From Marisa cornuarietis (Eukaryota; Mollusca; Gastropoda; Architaenioglossa; Ampullariidae): a stretch of 64,000 nucleotides of DNA. The stretch's first letter is position 1. Every line of letters starts with the position of its first letter. The notes beneath the pieces were generated by a model that saw only the letters and a list, made by a program, of their open reading frames with translations, ran no database searches and had not been told where the DNA came from. Below are positions 39,165 through 64,000 of this stretch, one piece after another. A program made the translations under genes and the position numbers. Where the stretch lies: the NCBI GenBank assembly GCA_004794655.1, contig SMMW01000037.1, forward strand, positions 1 to 64,000, given 5' to 3'.

Positions 39165-40165
39165 TTATAAGGACCGACAAAGTGCACAAGCGGAAATTCA
39201 TTTTCAGCAGCGAGAACTTGATGGCACCTTTTCTGACTCCGTCACAACGTGCACTGGTTCACCCTAAGGCTGTATTTTATCCCGCTTTTCTTTATTTTGT
39301 ATACCAACAGCTGCCACAGTGACCTCGATGGTCAATATCTTGTCAAATTCTCTAATGACAATGCACTAACCTATATCTTCTTACCGGCCCTGTAGGTGCC
39401 CATAACGTAGCCTTGGATGAATTTATTGCCTGGTGCGATGACAGTTTCTTAGAACTTAATGTGAATAAAACCATCGAGATTGTCTTTAATTTCCGTCGGA
39501 ATTCTCCACCAAGTCCCATACATGCCATCCATGAGGAGGAGGTAGAAATTGTCAACACATATAAATATCTTGTCATCATCTTTGACAGGAGACTTTGCCG
39601 GGATACAAACACTCAGGCTCGACAGCGCCTCGTCCGTCTCCGGAATCTGTGGTCTTTCTCAGTCTCCCAAATATTTCTTCAATTATTTTATAGATTCCAC
39701 GTAGAAAGTGCGCTGTCCTCGGTCATCTGTGTTTTTTTAATAACAGTTTAATAGTTAAGGACAAGAAAAGTTTGAATTGTGTTGTATACACCTGCTCCAA
39801 AGTTACTGGGACAGCCCAGAGTGGCCTTCAGACACAGTTCAACAGGTAGACACTTCTGAAAGTGTCTGCAACTCAACGTGGTAACAGGTATATCCTGTGA
39901 AGAGTGTCCTCCACTTCCATCCGGTCGCCGATTCTGTGCACCTGCAGGATCAACGGATTGAGGCTGTTTTTCTTTATTCTGGCCATGCGACTTCTGAACG
40001 CTACTGTGTGAAAATGAATGTAGATCATATGCAAGCCTGAATCATGATTATATGAGGGTCTGTTTGGTGGAGTGAATATGAATGTGTTGTGGTATTGTTG
40101 GTTGCTGTTGTGCTTCCATATAGAGTTGCTTCTAATTGCCCTGTGGGATAAATAAAGTCTCATCT
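39165..40165 (+). mobile_element. CR1/Rex-like LINE 3' fragment
   Basis: A broken reverse transcriptase: a TGSP-GC block near 39255, DGQYLVKFSNDNAL (the catalytic FxDD box altered to FSND), then an intact 112-codon stretch with FIAWCDDSFLELNVNKT and NTYKYLVIIFD, and a terminal CPPLPSGRRFCAPAGSTD from 39905. A 3' tail with GGGATAAATAAAGTCTCATC ends near 40165. Frameshifts and stops show it is dead. It lies between DGKE and the Asp-rich gene. Confidence 0.82.
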
Positions 40166-41511
40166 TATCAGCAAACCATACGAGGCAAAGAAAATCACGA
40201 TTTTTGCTTGTATCCACTGTCAGCAAAATTTTGAGTTCGTTGAGATAATATAGTTCTCCAAAATCTAGTTAGTCCTGCTTGTGACCCATAAGCCATGATG
40301 AACGAGGAATGTCTTCATCGTCAGGATGTCCCAGTGACAGTGACAGTGACAGTGCTGATAGGCACACAAGAGCAGACAGGAATAAAGGAAGGAAACGAAG
40401 TGACAGCAATTGTTTCATTATGCATCACTTACCAAGAAAGTGCTATGTTCTGAAATTTGTATGAATAAAGCCGAACGTTAAATACGACATAACCAGTCCT
40501 TTAATGTATTTATTAATACCGGTAATTAAAGTCCTTTTATACAGTGAATCATCCATCAAATGCCTTCCCGTGCTCTGTGCTTCCTATTCTCAATTACTTC
40601 CTGGAGATTATTCTGTACATACAAGAAACGCGATGACAGAAATTAATTCACAATCTTGCTTTCCTCAACATAAACTTTCACGGCAGTCTGCAGAATATAA
40701 AACACTATTTCAAATATACCTGCACTTTGGATCGTAGAAGAAAAAAAATCAAAAGTTGATAATATTTTAAATTTAAATCACACATGCTACTATTATAAGT
40801 GAGGGTAAGTAAAGGAGTTGATAAAATCTATAAACCACTACTAGTCCTAATTAAAATGGTGCACTTTAAGTAAATATATTTCAATGGCCACACCCTTGCG
40901 TTAAACATGGATATTAAAAAAGGAAAACTTAGAAGAAGAGAAGATCTCACGAAATAGAGAAAGTTAAGAGGAAGGAGCAGACTAAGAGCGTTCGCGATCT
41001 CTCTCTCTTTCTCTTTTACACCCCCCCCCACACACATAGTTTTTACAAGAATTTTGGACTTTTTTCCATAACCACATAACTACACTACAGAAAGTTAATC
41101 AAGCAAAATTAAACAGATATGTACATAAATTTACACTTTAAATTTAATTTTACACTGAGTGCCAGTGGTGGCTCTGCCTGAGGCACGTTCTCTTGTTCAC
41201 TTGTCAGTGTGTGGTTCACTCGTGGTTGGTGTTCACTTGTGATTGTGGTGTTCACTCGTCATATCTGCCTGTGCTGGAATACTCGTCGGTGTCATTTTGC
41301 GTCGGGCTGACAACTCCGTTTTTTCCGTTGCGGACTGTGACGTCAACAGGAAGTAGTTTTGCTGACTTTATAAATGGATGTTGAATTCATTATCTTATGT
41401 CTGCCCTTTGTGCTCCCACGTAACGACCAAGCCCCAAGCCCTATATGAACCGACATAAACTCAATCAACGGCGCAGACAATGGTAGAAGAACGCATCATA
41501 TTGTATGAAAA

Positions 41512-41513
<2 letters not shown>

Positions 41514-41569
<56 letters not shown>
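41514..41569. repeat. (CA)n microsatellite
   Basis: Pure dinucleotide run of about 28 units in the intergenic region. Confidence 0.95.
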
Positions 41570-41572
<3 letters not shown>

Positions 41573-41942
41573 GATGTGAAGCTTGTATCAGCTTGTAATA
41601 GATAGTCAGGAAGCAGCAGCAGCAGAAAGTGAGAGAGAGAGAGAGAGAAGGGTGGAGGTAAGAGGGGGAGAAGGAAAGGGAGACAGTCGTGGTACCCAAG
41701 TTAATGTCTCACCCGACGCCTCAGCCATGAATGCCATGAACAAGACACTCCACACACGTAGCCAACAAAAACCCGAGGAAGAAAGTAAATGAGGCTTCAG
41801 ATGTCTTCTGATTAGGTGAGAAAGGAGTGTAAAGCCATAGATCTTGCGAAAAACAAAAAGACTCTACTTCGAAGCTTGACAAATTATCAGTCATGGCTGC
41901 AAACGAAGCCTCACAAAAAAGCACTCAAGAAGGCAAACTAAA

Positions 41943-42092
41943 CAGCTACAAAGATCGCACATCTTTGAGCTCAGACATTCTAGAGACCAACCTTCATCCA
42001 CACACCCCTCCCACCACAGCTACAAAGATCGCACATCTTTGAGCTCATACACTCTAGAGACCAACCTTCATCCACACACCCCTCCCACCACA
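41943..42092. repeat. Direct duplication, two 75-bp copies
   Basis: Two adjacent near-identical copies, each beginning CAGCTACAAAGATCGCACAT and ending CATCCACACACCCCTCCCACC. They differ at two bases (CAGACATTC against CATACACTC). No coding content. Confidence 0.9.
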
Positions 42093-43554
42093 CGCACGGC
42101 TTCAAAACGCCAACGTCCGCGATTCATGGACAGCAAACAAGTGACACACCCTGAGTCACAGCATTAAAAGCAGTGTATCCTTGATAAAGGTATTTACCGG
42201 AAAAAAAAGAAAAACGTGAGAATTTCTGAATCAGGTCGATCAGTTCTTAAAAATTATAGTATCAGAAGTCAGGCGGTCAAAAGAGGCTACCACCCTTTTC
42301 AGAGTTCGGAAATATTTTCTCAACGTCGAGATCATTTGGCAAAGAGCTGTACGTATTATGGCCCTCGATTAGTTAAAAAAATATTAGTATCAAGTCCTGA
42401 ACAAGAGCCATTTTTTAGTTGATGAAGGCATTTATGCACACCCACGTACGAAAACACATACAAATACCTATATAATACATGTACATGCATGCACACACAC
42501 AAATTTATCATAAATTTTAAGTTCTAAAGCCATGGCTTCATTTTCGAGTTTTAAATACCTTGAAGAGCTTCCAGGATGGTTGGATCTTTTTTTTTCCCTC
42601 CTTCACTTCTCGAGATCAGCAGCCAACTTTACAGGCATGTTTAAGCAAATTCCTTTCCATACATCAGTGGCACCCGTGTTTATTTCCCCCCCCCCCACAT
42701 TCCATCGCCCCTTTGCTGATCAAATTATTTTCTGCTGCGGGAGGTCTCGTTTTTTATTTCTTTAACTTTTTTTTTTTTGGAGTGGGGCGATTGTGTTTCA
42801 GAGGACAAATAATCTGTTGATATCTCGCTGCTAGCGTATCATACATTTTATTTGCTATTTTTACACTTACCTGTCTCCCTTTTAAATGGGGGAAGTCAAT
42901 GCTTCGGTGATAAACGTTTCTTCTACACGGGCTGTGACGTAGGTTTCTTTTTTTAGAAACACGGAGGAACGCAGTGCCACCTGTCTCCCCATTGTCCGCG
43001 GTTTGAAAAGTCGTGCAGGAGGGGAGCGGTGCCTTTGCTATTTCGGGAACTCCGTACGCGGATGCTCCGATCTCGAAAACAAAAAATGACAGACCCGTCA
43101 GTCTTTTCCTTCTTTCCCGAAGATTCGCTAAATTTGAACAAAACTGTAACAGATGAGCAACCCACCCACCCACCCCCAACAAAAAAATTGAACATTCGCA
43201 TATTCAATGCATTTTTTTCACGCAAAAATTCTCTTCCTGCATCTCCAAACCCACACCAGAACATTAATACAACTTTTCCGGTCTGTCCATGGCATCTTGT
43301 CATCTCAAATCTGACTTTTCTGTGGACATCCTCAGGCTTAAAAAAAAATTATGCTTCATGGTCGCACAGAGATGGAAGGGGTGGCCGATGGGAGGATTTC
43401 TGTAAGACAGCAGGACTGTCGACGTCCAGAATGAACACGTCTGATGAAAGATGAGGCAGCGCCAACATGCACGAGGCTGCTCGCCCAGGTGTGACGAATC
43501 AGGCACAGCGGCCGGAGAAAGGGAGGGTGGGGTGTGTGACACGCAGACGGGGAC

Positions 43555-43561
43555 TATAAAA
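43555..43561 (+). promoter_or_regulatory. TATA box of the Asp-rich secreted gene
   Basis: TATAAAA lies 63 nt before the start codon of the plus-strand gene. Initiation about 30 nt downstream would give a 5' leader of about 40 nt. The context is GC-rich on its 5' side. Confidence 0.65.
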
Positions 43562-43623
43562 CCTGAGGACCGGTAGATGTTACACCAAAAGACGACGCCA
43601 GAAACCCATTCATTTTCGAGAAC

Positions 43624-64000
<20,377 letters not shown>

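Noticed and set aside
42754..43303. 116- and 142-codon minus-strand ORFs upstream of the Asp-rich gene
   Set aside because: They overlap each other in different frames, end in a poly-Lys simple repeat and show no recognisable domain.

Overview
This window is animal nuclear DNA, with multi-exon genes using GT-AG introns, dense microsatellites, LINE, SINE and LTR remnants and a satellite array. Protein and repeat character fit a lophotrochozoan, most likely a gastropod mollusc. That placement is an inference from reading; no search was possible.

Layout. Positions 1-6715 are an uninterrupted 68-bp satellite with signs of higher-order duplication. Positions 6716-17460 hold no recognisable gene, only microsatellites, a short tandem array and tRNA-derived SINEs. 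From 37558 down to 17688 on the minus strand lies a complete diacylglycerol kinase epsilon gene (DGKE; 11 coding exons, 522 codons plus stop). Every splice junction was placed and the reading frame closes without a stop. Its introns carry LINE, SINE and MITE remnants on both strands. A 6-kb intergenic stretch (37559-43554) contains a hAT-type MITE with an 8-bp target duplication and a decayed LINE. Head to head with DGKE, on the plus strand, a second large gene starts at 43624 behind a TATA box and runs off the window. I placed 20 exons and 1112 codons. It encodes a secreted, very Asp-rich protein of repeated helical modules resembling the mesothelin/stereocilin/otoancorin group. Poly-Asp runs and a polybasic cleavage motif are also visible.

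The most unusual object sits in the first intron of that gene: a young, non-autonomous LTR retroelement (46373-48970). Its two 367-bp LTRs look identical and are flanked by a perfect 4-bp target duplication; a PBS candidate and a polypurine tract are present. Its internal ORF fuses a Gag-like coiled coil and CCHC knuckle to a LIN28-type cold-shock domain. The two LIN28-type CCHC knuckles follow immediately but in a different frame (+1). This looks like a retroelement that captured a host lin-28 transcript. The element inserted into the 3' coding end of an older LINE.

DGKE would act at membranes, phosphorylating diacylglycerol. The Asp-rich protein would act outside the cell, perhaps binding calcium. 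Nothing in the sequence links the two genes beyond neighbourhood.
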